A program made the position numbers and the translations under genes. Below, piece after piece: positions 1 to 7,807 of a stretch of DNA of 37,430 bases. The stretch spans positions 1 through 37,430 of the forward strand of contig JAILGH010000068.1 in NCBI GenBank assembly GCA_024697025.1, in the 5' to 3' direction. The notes beneath the pieces are model-generated. The model was not told where the DNA came from. It was given only the letters and a program-made list of their open reading frames with translations, and did no database searches. Source of the stretch: Pseudobutyrivibrio sp. (GTDB lineage: Bacteria; Bacillota; Clostridia; Lachnospirales; Lachnospiraceae). Position 1 is the stretch's first letter; each line of letters starts with the position of its first letter.

Positions 1-206
1 CACATTATCATAAAAGCTTTTAGTAGAATGCATCGATACCTTTGATAGTATTCTTTGCTAAGGACTCTTTTAATGAGGCGTTGTATTACCAAGTAAATAT
101 CAAGTTAGCGTTCAATTGAGAATGGTTATTATATAAAAAAATTTTTATAAATTAAAGTAAATAAATAGACGTTATGGGACGGTGTTATTTTTCCTTTCCT
201 ATGTGA
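1..206. other. Non-coding left edge, no intact gene seen
   Basis: I see no gene here. The segment is AT-rich with many stops in all forward frames. On the minus strand a short open stretch ends at a TAA at 20-22, but it carries an in-frame stop further upstream (near 90) and I cannot assign it to a family. The TadA/CpaF-like reading frame becomes recognisable only after the TGA at 204-206, so a deletion or insertion junction probably lies close to 204. A mobile-element remnant is possible but not shown. Confidence 0.4.
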
Positions 207-257
207 TCAAATCCTATTGTAGATACAAGACTGTCAGATGGTTCACGTGTAAATATC

Positions 258-1052
258 GTGTTGAAGCCGGCTGCGGTAGATTACAGTATCCTTTCTATAA
301 GAAAATTCCCCAAAGAACAAATGACGATGGATAGACTGGAGTCATATGGCTCTATTTCAAGAGAACAAATTGAGTTTTTGAGAAAGCTAGTAAAGGCTGG
401 GTACAACATATTTGTATCGGGTGGTACTGGTAGTGGGAAGACATCTTTTCTAAATGCCCTAGGAGAATTCATTCCTGAGGATGAAAGAGTGATAACTATA
501 GAGGATTCGGCGGAGCTACAGCTTAAAAAGGTAGAAAATCTCGTTCGTCTTGAGGCTCGAAATGCAAATCTCGAAGGTAAAAACGAAATAACAATTCGAG
601 ATCTATTAAAGTCTAGCCTTAGAATGAGACCGGATAGAATTATTGTAGGTGAATGTCGAGGCGCTGAAGCTTTAGAAATGCTTCAGGCTTTTAATACGGG
701 GCATGATGGCAGCTGTTCCACAGGACACAGCAATTCATGTAAGGACATGTTATCTCGTTTGGAGACAATGGTTTTGATGGGAGCAGAAATCCCATTGCCA
801 GCCATTAGGCAGCAGATTGCATCTGGGATAGATATTATAGTTCAACTTGGCCGATTGAGAGACAAGAGCAGAAAACTTTTGGAGATAGCAGAAGTGGATG
901 GGATTGAAAACAACGAGATAAAGTTGAATTGCTTATATCGTTTTAAAGAAATAAGTGAAACTGGTGGAAGGATTGTAGGTCAATGGGAAAAAGTAGGAAA
1001 ACTGATTCATACAGAAAAGCTTTTGGCAAGTGGAATTTCTTTAGAAACATAA
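258..1052 (+). CDS. TadA/CpaF-type secretion ATPase, 5'-truncated
   Basis: This is a hexameric ATPase of the type II/IV secretion superfamily that powers Tad (Flp) pilus assembly at the cytoplasmic face. The reading frame shows Walker A GGTGSGKT (residues 55-62), the acidic ITIEDSAEL stretch, the RPDRIIVGE Walker B region and the STGHSN histidine box, so the catalytic core is complete. Family members usually have 400 or more residues; this one has 264. Recognisable CpaF sequence (NPIVDTRLSDGSRVN) extends upstream in frame only to codon 207, directly behind a TGA at 204. The GTG at 258 has no Shine-Dalgarno sequence, so the start is nominal. The N-terminal domain is missing; I read this as a probable pseudogene or remodelled fragment. 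It overlaps tadB by 70 bases. Confidence 0.8.
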   Translation: MLKPAAVDYSILSIRKFPKEQMTMDRLESYGSISREQIEFLRKLVKAGYNIFVSGGTGSGKTSFLNALGEFIPEDERVITIEDSAELQLKKVENLVRLEARNANLEGKNEITIRDLLKSSLRMRPDRIIVGECRGAEALEMLQAFNTGHDGSCSTGHSNSCKDMLSRLETMVLMGAEIPLPAIRQQIASGIDIIVQLGRLRDKSRKLLEIAEVDGIENNEIKLNCLYRFKEISETGGRIVGQWEKVGKLIHTEKLLASGISLET

Positions 1053-1762
1053 GAAAGAGGGATTACGTATTTATACTCCAGGGATTAGGACTTTCTTTGA
1101 TAATTTCATACCTATTCTACAATTCCATATTGGGAATAGCGGTAGGAATAATTGTAATCCCATTTTGGCTAAAACTAAAGCGTGATGCAGTAGAAGAAGA
1201 GAGAATAGGGAAACTTTCTATAGAGTTTAAAGAATATATGAATTTAATTGTGTCTGGATTACAGGCTGGATATTCGCTAGAACGAGCTATAAAGCAATCA
1301 GAAAACGAATTAAAGCAGTTGTATTCTAAGGACTCTATTCTTATGCCGTATGTTCATGTTATGAATCAAAAAATAGCCATGAATATGCAATTAGAGCGGG
1401 CTTTCAACGAATTTGCAGAAAGCATAGAACTAGAGGAGGCAATTAGCCTTGCTGAGATTATCTCTTTTGCAAAAAGAAGTGGTGGAGACTATGGAAAACA
1501 TATAAGGGAAACGGCTTTGAAGATAGAGGAGAATCTAGCTGTAAAGCAAGAGATAGAAACAATTACGACAGAAAAGCGTTTAGAGTTGAAGGTAATGTGT
1601 GTTATGCCGATGGGAATAATTGCCTATATATCTTTGACTTCAAAAGGCTTCATTGCGCCTTTATACAATAACTTAACTGGCGTAATTCTAATGACAGTGT
1701 GCTTATTAATTTATGGAGCATTAATAATATTAGGTCGAAAGATAATCAACATAAGAGTCTGA
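983..1762 (+). CDS. tadB: TadB-like Tad pilus inner-membrane platform protein
   Basis: This 259-residue membrane protein belongs to the type II secretion F (GspF/TadB) family and forms, with TadC, the inner-membrane platform on which the ATPase acts. Two hydrophobic segments lie near the N-terminus (about residues 28-60), followed by a cytoplasmic helical T2SSF domain (EYMNLIVSGLQAGYSLERAI) and two C-terminal membrane helices. The ATG at 983 lies inside the end of the ATPase gene, with a weak TAGGTC ahead of it, which suggests translational coupling. A start further inside is possible, since the first 25 residues are charged and family-variable. It is followed after 16 bases by tadC. Confidence 0.85.
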   Translation: MGKSRKTDSYRKAFGKWNFFRNIRKRDYVFILQGLGLSLIISYLFYNSILGIAVGIIVIPFWLKLKRDAVEEERIGKLSIEFKEYMNLIVSGLQAGYSLERAIKQSENELKQLYSKDSILMPYVHVMNQKIAMNMQLERAFNEFAESIELEEAISLAEIISFAKRSGGDYGKHIRETALKIEENLAVKQEIETITTEKRLELKVMCVMPMGIIAYISLTSKGFIAPLYNNLTGVILMTVCLLIYGALIILGRKIINIRV

Positions 1763-1778
1763 GAGGGAGGATTTTATT

Positions 1779-2999
1779 TTGGAAATAACAAAGAAACAAT
1801 TAGTAGAAATAGTTATAGTAATACTCCTCCTGGGAAGTGGATTGCTGGTAGCTGACTTTATAAAGACACGAGTTAAATTCGACGGAACTGTAGAAAGACT
1901 TGAGCCCGGTAAAGGAGAATTTTCCAAGGAATTAGAATTAGACTTTTTAGATGAAACACAAAGTTTAAAAGTAAATGTTCAAGAGCAAAGGCTATCCCAA
2001 AAGCAGGTGAAAAAAGCTTTTGATAGTGCAATAAAAGAGATTGATAAAACGTATTTAGGGAAAAATAAAGCAGCAGATAATGTGTCCTATGACTTAGTTC
2101 TTAAGGATAGCTATGCAGATGGATTAATATCTGCAGAATGGAGATTTGACCCATATGATTATTTTCAAAGTGATGGAAAAATTCGTAGTGAAGAAATACC
2201 TGTTGAAGGTGTAGTAGTAGGAATTACAGCAATATTAAGATATGACGGCGAGGAAAGAATTCACAGTTTTTCTGTGATGGCAGTTCCTAAAAGCATAAAA
2301 ACTCTTGATGGGAAAATGGAGGCTATTTCGCGAGAAGTTGAAGCTGTAAATGAAGAAACTAGGGAAAATAAAGTTTTAAAACTTCCCCAAAAAGTGGGAA
2401 ATATGTCAATTGCCTGGAAAGAAAAAATGAACTTTAGAGGTTTACAGGTGATTCTTCTTGGAATAGTTGCAATAGCAGGTGTTCAAATAGGGAATAAGCG
2501 AGATAAAAAGCTTGAATTGGAACGAATCAAAAGAGAAAAGGAACAAGATTATCCATTGATAGTCAGTGAACTTTCAATTTTGATGGGCGCAGGAATGAGC
2601 TTTAGAAAAGCTCTTGAAAAAATGGTTATTTCATATCGAAAGGGAGTAGTAGAAAAAGGTAAAAAGCCTAGAGCCGGTTTCGAAGACATAGTAATAATGT
2701 ATCGAAAAATGACAGATGGGTTAAGTGAATTACAAGCGATAGAAGAGCTAGGTAAAAATAGTGAGAGCAGAGAATATAGAAAGTTATCGATGTTGCTTGT
2801 ACAAAACCTTAGAAAAGGTTCTAGAGATTTGCTTGATTGCTTAGAAAAAGAGGAAAAATACGCTTTTGAATTAAGAAAACAAAATGCAGTCAGAGCAGGT
2901 GAGAAGGCGTCTACTAAATTGTTAATCCCAATGGCTGGAATGCTTTTTATTGTAATAGTTATTTTGGTGGTGCCAGCAATGTTACAAATGAAAATGTAA
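1779..2999 (+). CDS. tadC: TadC-like Tad pilus assembly protein with extra N-terminal domain
   Basis: The second platform protein of the Tad system, 406 residues. The C-terminal 180 residues form the T2SSF domain (YPLIVSELSILMGAGMSFRKALEKM) with a final membrane helix (MAGMLFIVIVILVVPAML). Preceding it are one N-terminal membrane helix (about residues 9-26), about 180 residues of soluble sequence, and a further helix (VILLGIVAIAGVQIG). Typical TadC proteins are near 300 residues, so the soluble N-terminal part is additional and presumably outside the membrane. Translation starts at TTG 1779, supported by GAGGGAGG at 1763-1770. It sits between tadB and the Flp prepilin gene. Confidence 0.82.
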   Translation: MEITKKQLVEIVIVILLLGSGLLVADFIKTRVKFDGTVERLEPGKGEFSKELELDFLDETQSLKVNVQEQRLSQKQVKKAFDSAIKEIDKTYLGKNKAADNVSYDLVLKDSYADGLISAEWRFDPYDYFQSDGKIRSEEIPVEGVVVGITAILRYDGEERIHSFSVMAVPKSIKTLDGKMEAISREVEAVNEETRENKVLKLPQKVGNMSIAWKEKMNFRGLQVILLGIVAIAGVQIGNKRDKKLELERIKREKEQDYPLIVSELSILMGAGMSFRKALEKMVISYRKGVVEKGKKPRAGFEDIVIMYRKMTDGLSELQAIEELGKNSESREYRKLSMLLVQNLRKGSRDLLDCLEKEEKYAFELRKQNAVRAGEKASTKLLIPMAGMLFIVIVILVVPAMLQMKM

Positions 3000-3014
3000 A
3001 AGAGAGGAAAAAAT

Positions 3015-3200
3015 ATGAAATTTTTAATAATTAAAAACAAGTTAAAAGAACTGCTTTTAGAAGAAGATGGAATAGGAACAGTTGAGATGATCTTAATTTT
3101 GGTTGTCTTAATAGGAATAGTTCTTATTTTTAAGGACCAGATGACTGCTCTTGTTGAGGGAATCTTTAAAACAATTAAATCAAAGGCTGGACAGGTATAG
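3015..3200 (+). CDS. flp: Flp-type class IVb prepilin
   Basis: This 61-residue protein is the likely major pilin subunit. It has a charged leader ending EEDG, then GIGTVEMILILVVLIGIVL. Cleavage between Gly19 and Ile20 would place Glu24 at mature position +5, as in Flp pilins, followed by one hydrophobic helix and a short basic tail. Processing would be by the peptidase encoded at 5737. An AGAGAGGAAA ribosome site lies just upstream. The stop codon shares one base with the GTG start of the next gene (TAGTG), so the two are probably translationally coupled. Confidence 0.85.
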   Translation: MKFLIIKNKLKELLLEEDGIGTVEMILILVVLIGIVLIFKDQMTALVEGIFKTIKSKAGQV

Positions 3201-4681
3201 TGGCTAAAGGTTCATTGTCAGTATTCTTTTCAATGATAATAGCCATGGTTATGACTTTAATCTTGACCATGGCAGAATGTGTCAGATTATATGAGTTACA
3301 TTCTTTTTCGCAGGAATATACGGATATGGCTGTGGAAAGTGCTTTCTCGGAATACAATCCTTATCTATGGTCCAATTATAAGATATTGGCGATAGATTTG
3401 GGATATGGAACAGAGTCCATTGGTTCGGGAATTCTTGAATCTAAGACTGTAGATTATTGTAAATATAATGCAAGTATTGATGGCGGATTTAATTATGCAA
3501 GATTAAGTCCTCAAGGATGTAATGCGAAGTATGCATTGTTAACTGATAATCAGGGCCAGGGAGTAGTAATACTGGGAGAGAAGGCAGCAATGGATGAAAT
3601 GGCAAGTCAAGTAATTGATGGTATTAAAGGGCAAATAGATGCAATAAATAACATCGAAAAAGTTGAAGTTGAAAAGAAAGCCGATGCAGGAAAAAGTACA
3701 TTAGAAAAAGCTAAAAAGGATCAGGAAGATAAAAAGCATAAAGCTGCTACAGACAATAATCCAGAAACTAATCCGGCAGATTATGAGGAGCCAGGTTCTG
3801 TGGAGGACAATCCACTTGATGCTTTCAGTAGAATTCGAGAATCTTTTTCTAGAGGAATACTTGGAACGGTTACCAAAGAAGATGGTATATCTGACGCATC
3901 AGTGAAACTAGGGACGCTACCTTCCCATAGAACTCTTAAACAAGGAACGCTTTCAGTTTCTAGTGGAGGAGATGTTGTAGAAAAGGCATTATTCATAGAT
4001 TATTTAATGACTAATTACAGTTATTATTGCAAGGATTTAAAACATGATGGGTTGAAATACGAGCTAGAATACATAATTGCGGGAAAGGAATCCGATGCGC
4101 AAAGTCTTGCTACAGTAGTTGAAGAAATCCTGCTGCTTAGAGAGGCAGCCAATTTTACAACCATAATGAAGAATGAGGCCATGAAAGCAGAAGCTATGGC
4201 GATAGCAGAAGTATTAGCAGGCTTTACCATGAATCCAGCAATTGTGGAGGCGGTTAAATATGCAATTATTGCTGCTTGGGCTTACGTTGAAAGTACATTG
4301 GATATTCGACTTTTGCTAAGTGGAGGGAAAGTACCATTAATAAAAAATCTAGATCAATGGACATCTGATGTATGGCATTTGTCATCGGTTGGAGACGTAA
4401 ATTTTAAGGCAAAAGATTCTAAAACAGGTGTTAGCTATAAACAATATTTGATGAGTTTTTTGTCATTAAACACTAATGAAACTTTAGCTATTAGGGCTTG
4501 CGATGTTATGGAAGATGCATTGATGCAAACAGAAGATTATAAGAACGTTCGCATGGATAACATGGCATTTGCGGCAGATTTTTCTATAGATTATTCCGGA
4601 GAAGAAATGTTTTTATCTATGCTGACTCCTCAAGAAGAAAGTGGATATTATTTTACTAAAACAAAGTGTATTTCTTATTAA
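3200..4681 (+). CDS. Tad-locus membrane-anchored protein, DUF5702-like
   Basis: This 493-residue protein begins with one hydrophobic segment (SVFFSMIIAMVMTLILTMAE) immediately after a short basic stretch, like a pseudopilin, and continues with a long extracytoplasmic part. Residues about 150-200 are Lys/Asp/Glu-rich and probably coiled or disordered. The overall pattern, with early GSLSVFFSMI and EYNPYLWSNYKI motifs, resembles the DUF5702 family found in clostridial Tad loci; that assignment is from memory. It may be a minor pilus component or a surface protein exported with the pilus. It starts at GTG 3200, coupled to flp. The exact function is unknown. Confidence 0.75.
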   Translation: MAKGSLSVFFSMIIAMVMTLILTMAECVRLYELHSFSQEYTDMAVESAFSEYNPYLWSNYKILAIDLGYGTESIGSGILESKTVDYCKYNASIDGGFNYARLSPQGCNAKYALLTDNQGQGVVILGEKAAMDEMASQVIDGIKGQIDAINNIEKVEVEKKADAGKSTLEKAKKDQEDKKHKAATDNNPETNPADYEEPGSVEDNPLDAFSRIRESFSRGILGTVTKEDGISDASVKLGTLPSHRTLKQGTLSVSSGGDVVEKALFIDYLMTNYSYYCKDLKHDGLKYELEYIIAGKESDAQSLATVVEEILLLREAANFTTIMKNEAMKAEAMAIAEVLAGFTMNPAIVEAVKYAIIAAWAYVESTLDIRLLLSGGKVPLIKNLDQWTSDVWHLSSVGDVNFKAKDSKTGVSYKQYLMSFLSLNTNETLAIRACDVMEDALMQTEDYKNVRMDNMAFAADFSIDYSGEEMFLSMLTPQEESGYYFTKTKCISY

Positions 4682-4707
4682 ATAATATAGGAAGGAGGTA
4701 TAAATAG

Positions 4708-5679
4708 GTGTCTCGAAAAATCAAATTCTCATCCCCAAAAAGTCTTATTGCACGAGACAAAGAATTTAATCTATTTAATTTATTTCATATCAATAAAAAT
4801 TCAATAATTGCCAAAACTCACGATAAACCTGTTCAGGTAGAGACGCCTATTTATACCCCCTTCAAAAAAGCAAGCTACACCATAGAAGCAGCTATAGTTA
4901 TGCCTATATTTATAACAATAATGGTATTTGGAATGTTCATTTTTAGGCTGTTGCAGGTACAAGCTGGGGTGCAGCAGTCCATAAATTATGCAAGTAGAAC
5001 TATGGCTGTGACATTGGGAAGTATAGCTAATGGAGGGGAATCAGACAAAGATGTAGAGATAAAGCCTGATGAACCAACGGTTTCCGGAGAAATATCTGAA
5101 GCAGCCCTAATGGCATCTACTATAGCTCTTTGCAGTGTAGAAATATCGAAGAATGAGGCGCCAATATCCTTTGTTGATGGAGGGGTAGTAGGCTTTAATT
5201 TTTTCAATACATCTGTTGAAGGAAATTACATTGATATAAAAGTTGATTATGTAATGACATTTCCGGTAGGTTTGATAGGAGATTTTTCTTTTGAAGTAAA
5301 CCAAAGAGCAAGATGTAGAAAATGGGTAGGCTATGATAAGGCGGAAAATACTACAGATAGCAGATATGTTTATATTACGGAACATGGTGAAGCATATCAT
5401 AATGATTTTTACTGCACATACTTAAATCCATCCGTTCATAGAATACCGAAAAGGGATTTAAAATCCGCTAGAAATAAAGGCGGCGCCATATACTATAAAT
5501 GTGAAAAATGTGGTGGAAAGAAGGCAGGTACATTTATATTTATTACTGATTATGGCACGGCATATCATACAGATATCAACTGCACTAACATAAAGCACAA
5601 TATCAGCAAGGTTCCTTATGAAGAGGTTAAGGATACAAAGCGGCCCTGTAGTAAATGTGCTGCGGGAGAAAATCATTGA
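4708..5679 (+). CDS. TadE-like pseudopilin with two C-terminal Cys/His mini-domains
   Basis: This 323-residue protein has a hydrophilic N-terminus of about 52 residues, then the TadE-type segment ASYTIEAAIVMPIFITIMVF (55-74), and a globular middle part. The C-terminus carries two related modules. The first (about 220-270) has H231, C236, C265 and C268; the second (about 276-317) has H287, C292, C314 and C317. Both share a (V/F)(Y/F)IT..G.AYH pattern and end in CxxC, which suggests tandem metal-binding or disulfide modules. The start is GTG 4708 behind GGAGG at 4692-4696. TadE proteins are minor pseudopilins; the tandem tail is unusual and may have an adhesive or structural role. Confidence 0.75.
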   Translation: MSRKIKFSSPKSLIARDKEFNLFNLFHINKNSIIAKTHDKPVQVETPIYTPFKKASYTIEAAIVMPIFITIMVFGMFIFRLLQVQAGVQQSINYASRTMAVTLGSIANGGESDKDVEIKPDEPTVSGEISEAALMASTIALCSVEISKNEAPISFVDGGVVGFNFFNTSVEGNYIDIKVDYVMTFPVGLIGDFSFEVNQRARCRKWVGYDKAENTTDSRYVYITEHGEAYHNDFYCTYLNPSVHRIPKRDLKSARNKGGAIYYKCEKCGGKKAGTFIFITDYGTAYHTDINCTNIKHNISKVPYEEVKDTKRPCSKCAAGENH

Positions 5680-5736
5680 AAGTAGTTAGTATGGTTGAAC
5701 GATAGAGAATATTCAGAAGTTATTTTAAGGAGAAAC

Positions 5737-6174
5737 ATGGAAATATTAGGATTGCTTTGCATGTATACAACTGCTTCTTTAGAGGATTATAAAACAAGAA
5801 CAATAGACGTTAGAAAAGTCGTTTTCTTTGGGATTGTAGGTTTAGTAATTAGTTTTTTCAAAGGTCAATATTCATTCTTGAGCATGCTAGGAGGAGTATT
5901 AATTGGCATATTTTTCTATATACTAAGTATTGTTAGTAAAGAAAAAATTGGAAAAGGTGACGCAATAATTATCGCAGCTACAGGAGTATACTTAGGTTTC
6001 GTAAATACGATAATTTTGGTCTGGATCAGTTCTGTTTTGGCTTTAATCGCAGGTTTGATAGTTGTTAGAAGGCATAAGCTTAATAATGAACCAGAATTAC
6101 CCTTTATTCCTTTTATGTTGGTAGGATATGTTTTGATGCTTACAATAGGCACAATTAGAGGAGTATTAATATGA
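5737..6174 (+). CDS. tadV: Prepilin peptidase of the TadV/CpaA type (family A24)
   Basis: This polytopic aspartic protease cleaves Flp-type prepilin leaders at the membrane. The two catalytic aspartates are visible: D17 in LEDYKTR and D75 in the GKGD motif. Hydrophobic helices surround both. I chose ATG 5737 (145 residues) because AAGGAG lies eight bases before it; a longer TTG reading from 5695 has no ribosome site. It follows the TadE-like gene closely and overlaps the next gene by four bases (ATGA), so it is part of the pilus operon. The length fits short CpaA/TadV enzymes that lack the N-terminal methylase domain. Confidence 0.85.
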   Translation: MEILGLLCMYTTASLEDYKTRTIDVRKVVFFGIVGLVISFFKGQYSFLSMLGGVLIGIFFYILSIVSKEKIGKGDAIIIAATGVYLGFVNTIILVWISSVLALIAGLIVVRRHKLNNEPELPFIPFMLVGYVLMLTIGTIRGVLI

Positions 6175-6377
6175 GATTAAAAGCCAGTTATACAGTAGAA
6201 GGGGCAGTAATTACTAGCATATGTATAATCTTTTTTGGCGTTGCAGTTTGTCTGGCCTATGACATTTTTAAAGAAATGCTCACTTGTGTTAGCTATAGCC
6301 AGGAATCTTTTGATGCAGTAAAGACATATAGATTAAAGGAAGGATTGGTTGGTGTTTACCACGCCATAGTGGATTGA
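6171..6377 (+). CDS. Short TadE-like pseudopilin
   Basis: This 68-residue protein has a short basic leader followed by ASYTVEGAVITSICIIFFGVAVCLAYDIF, the same (K)ASYT(V/I)E motif as the TadE-like protein at 4708, and a short hydrophilic tail. It is best read as a minor pseudopilin of the Tad system. It starts at an ATG that overlaps the peptidase stop (ATGA), with GGAG a few bases upstream. The small size would normally hide it from annotation. Confidence 0.7.
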   Translation: MRLKASYTVEGAVITSICIIFFGVAVCLAYDIFKEMLTCVSYSQESFDAVKTYRLKEGLVGVYHAIVD

Positions 6378-6381
6378 CTTT

Positions 6382-7509
6382 ATGGAATTTACATTTAAAA
6401 GAAAACACAACGAAAGCTATATGGTGGCTGAGTTGGTACAGGATTACGATTCTTATGAAACAAGAATGATTAGGGAAAATACTATTAATGGTATACTAGA
6501 TATAAACAAAATGAGTTTAAATGGAGTAACCCAGTATAATTATAATATTAGTCGAAAAATAAATTTGGAAGATTATATGTCATCTATAGATATTGATATT
6601 GAGGTAATGCAGAAAATCATCCTAGGTATGCAACTGTGCTTAGATGAGATTGCGAGATTTTTAATAGATGAAAGACATATTTGCATAGATAAAGATACTG
6701 TTTTTATAGAAAAAACAGGAGATAATATAAGAATAAACCTTTGCTATTATCCTATGGATAATGGAAGTGTTCAGGAACAGTTCCGAAGTCTTATGGAATA
6801 TTTTCTCACAGTCGTTCCAGCATCAGATAGGACTCTTACACAGTTGGTTTATCAGGCATATGATAAATGTCTAAAAAATGATTATACGTTAAATGAAATC
6901 TTAGAATTGTTCCAATCAATTGAGGTTGAAAAGCCGGATATATATGTTGAACCAGTAAGCTTAGATGATGAGGAAGATGATTCGTACGAGGAAAGAGTTT
7001 TGGAAAGATCATCTGATATTTGCACCGAGGATTATTTGGCAAATTATTATGAAGATGATAGGAAATTGAGCTTTATGGATCATATTCTAAGTATGACAAA
7101 GAGATTTGGAAAAAATAAAAAAGAAGAAAATCGTAAATACGAATTGGAATCAGAAGATTTTTATGTTGATCCATCCTTTGAATTAGATGAAAAGACAGTT
7201 CTTCTTACTGACGCCAAGCCTACAGGCAAGTTGATTTTTGACGGCCGTGGTGGAGAGGACGATTTTATTATCAATAAAGAAATCTTTAGAATTGGTTCTG
7301 GTCAAAACAATGACATGATACTCCATTCCAATACAGTGAGTAATTCCCATGCGAAAATTGTAAAAGAGAATGGGCACTATTATCTCATGGATTTAAACAG
7401 CCTAAATGGTACCACGGTAAATGGAGAAGCTCTTTGCTATAAACAAAGGTATAAACTAAAGCCAATGGATAAAATAGCTTTTGCTACTGAAAGATATATA
7501 TTCATGTAA
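6382..7509 (+). CDS. FHA-domain protein with DUF6382-like N-terminal domain
   Basis: This 375-residue cytoplasmic protein has an N-terminal region of about 180 residues resembling DUF6382 (assigned from memory), an acidic linker (DDEEDDSYEE) and a C-terminal forkhead-associated domain from about residue 285. FHA landmarks are RIGSGQNND, SNSHAKI and NSLNGTTVNG, which normally bind phosphothreonine peptides. No membrane segment is evident. It starts four bases after the small pseudopilin, apparently by coupling since no clear ribosome site is present. Its place at the end of the pilus operon suggests regulation of assembly by Ser/Thr phosphorylation; no kinase gene is in the window. Confidence 0.8.
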   Translation: MEFTFKRKHNESYMVAELVQDYDSYETRMIRENTINGILDINKMSLNGVTQYNYNISRKINLEDYMSSIDIDIEVMQKIILGMQLCLDEIARFLIDERHICIDKDTVFIEKTGDNIRINLCYYPMDNGSVQEQFRSLMEYFLTVVPASDRTLTQLVYQAYDKCLKNDYTLNEILELFQSIEVEKPDIYVEPVSLDDEEDDSYEERVLERSSDICTEDYLANYYEDDRKLSFMDHILSMTKRFGKNKKEENRKYELESEDFYVDPSFELDEKTVLLTDAKPTGKLIFDGRGGEDDFIINKEIFRIGSGQNNDMILHSNTVSNSHAKIVKENGHYYLMDLNSLNGTTVNGEALCYKQRYKLKPMDKIAFATERYIFM

Positions 7510-7524
7510 GAAGTTGAAAATGTA

Positions 7525-7578
7525 ATCGTACGATTTATATGACAATTTCGTACTATCATGATACAATAATAGTACGAA
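7525..7578. promoter_or_regulatory. Toxin-antitoxin promoter and palindromic operator
   Basis: A sigma-A-like promoter has -35 ATGACA at 7539-7544, 17 bases of spacing, and an extended -10 TG-A-TACAAT at 7559-7567. A perfect 10-bp inverted repeat, TTCGTACTAT (7547-7556) and ATAGTACGAA (7569-7578), brackets the -10 element. A further palindrome ATCGTACGAT sits at 7525-7534 with the same CGTAC core. This layout fits autorepression by the antitoxin or the toxin-antitoxin complex. Confidence 0.75.
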
Positions 7579-7591
7579 TGGAGGGATTGAT

Positions 7592-7807
7592 ATGTCTATT
7601 ACGATAACAGAATTAAAGGCGAACTTGGGCAAATATTTAAGTGAGGCTAATGAAAAAGATATCTTTATAACAAAAAACGGCAAGATTATCGCTAAAATAT
7701 CTGCACCTTATCAGAATAAAAGAGAGTTAGTTGATGAATTGTTTGGAGCAATTCCATCGACTATTAGTAGCGAGAATCTAAAGGAGGAGAGATTATCTAA
7801 AACATGA
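7592..7807 (+). CDS. Phd/YefM-family antitoxin
   Basis: This 71-residue protein has the Phd/YefM N-terminal fold signature: MSITITELKANLGKYLSEANEKDIFITKNGK, in which the first strand and helices build a DNA-binding dimer. The C-terminal 25 residues are charged and would wrap and neutralise the toxin. A GGAGGG ribosome site precedes the ATG, and the gene overlaps the toxin start by four bases (ATGA). It should repress its own promoter through the TTCGTACTAT palindrome. Confidence 0.85.
   Translation: MSITITELKANLGKYLSEANEKDIFITKNGKIIAKISAPYQNKRELVDELFGAIPSTISSENLKEERLSKT

Noticed and set aside
1..110. Minus-strand remnant of a transposase next to the truncated CpaF gene
   Set aside because: A short frame ending at 20-22 looked transposase-like, but it has an internal stop and I cannot match it to any family motif, so no mobile element is called.
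281..472. Antisense open frames opposite the pilus, secA, murE and lysS genes
   Set aside because: They lie fully inside well-supported genes, lack ribosome sites and resemble no family, so they are shadows of the real coding strand.
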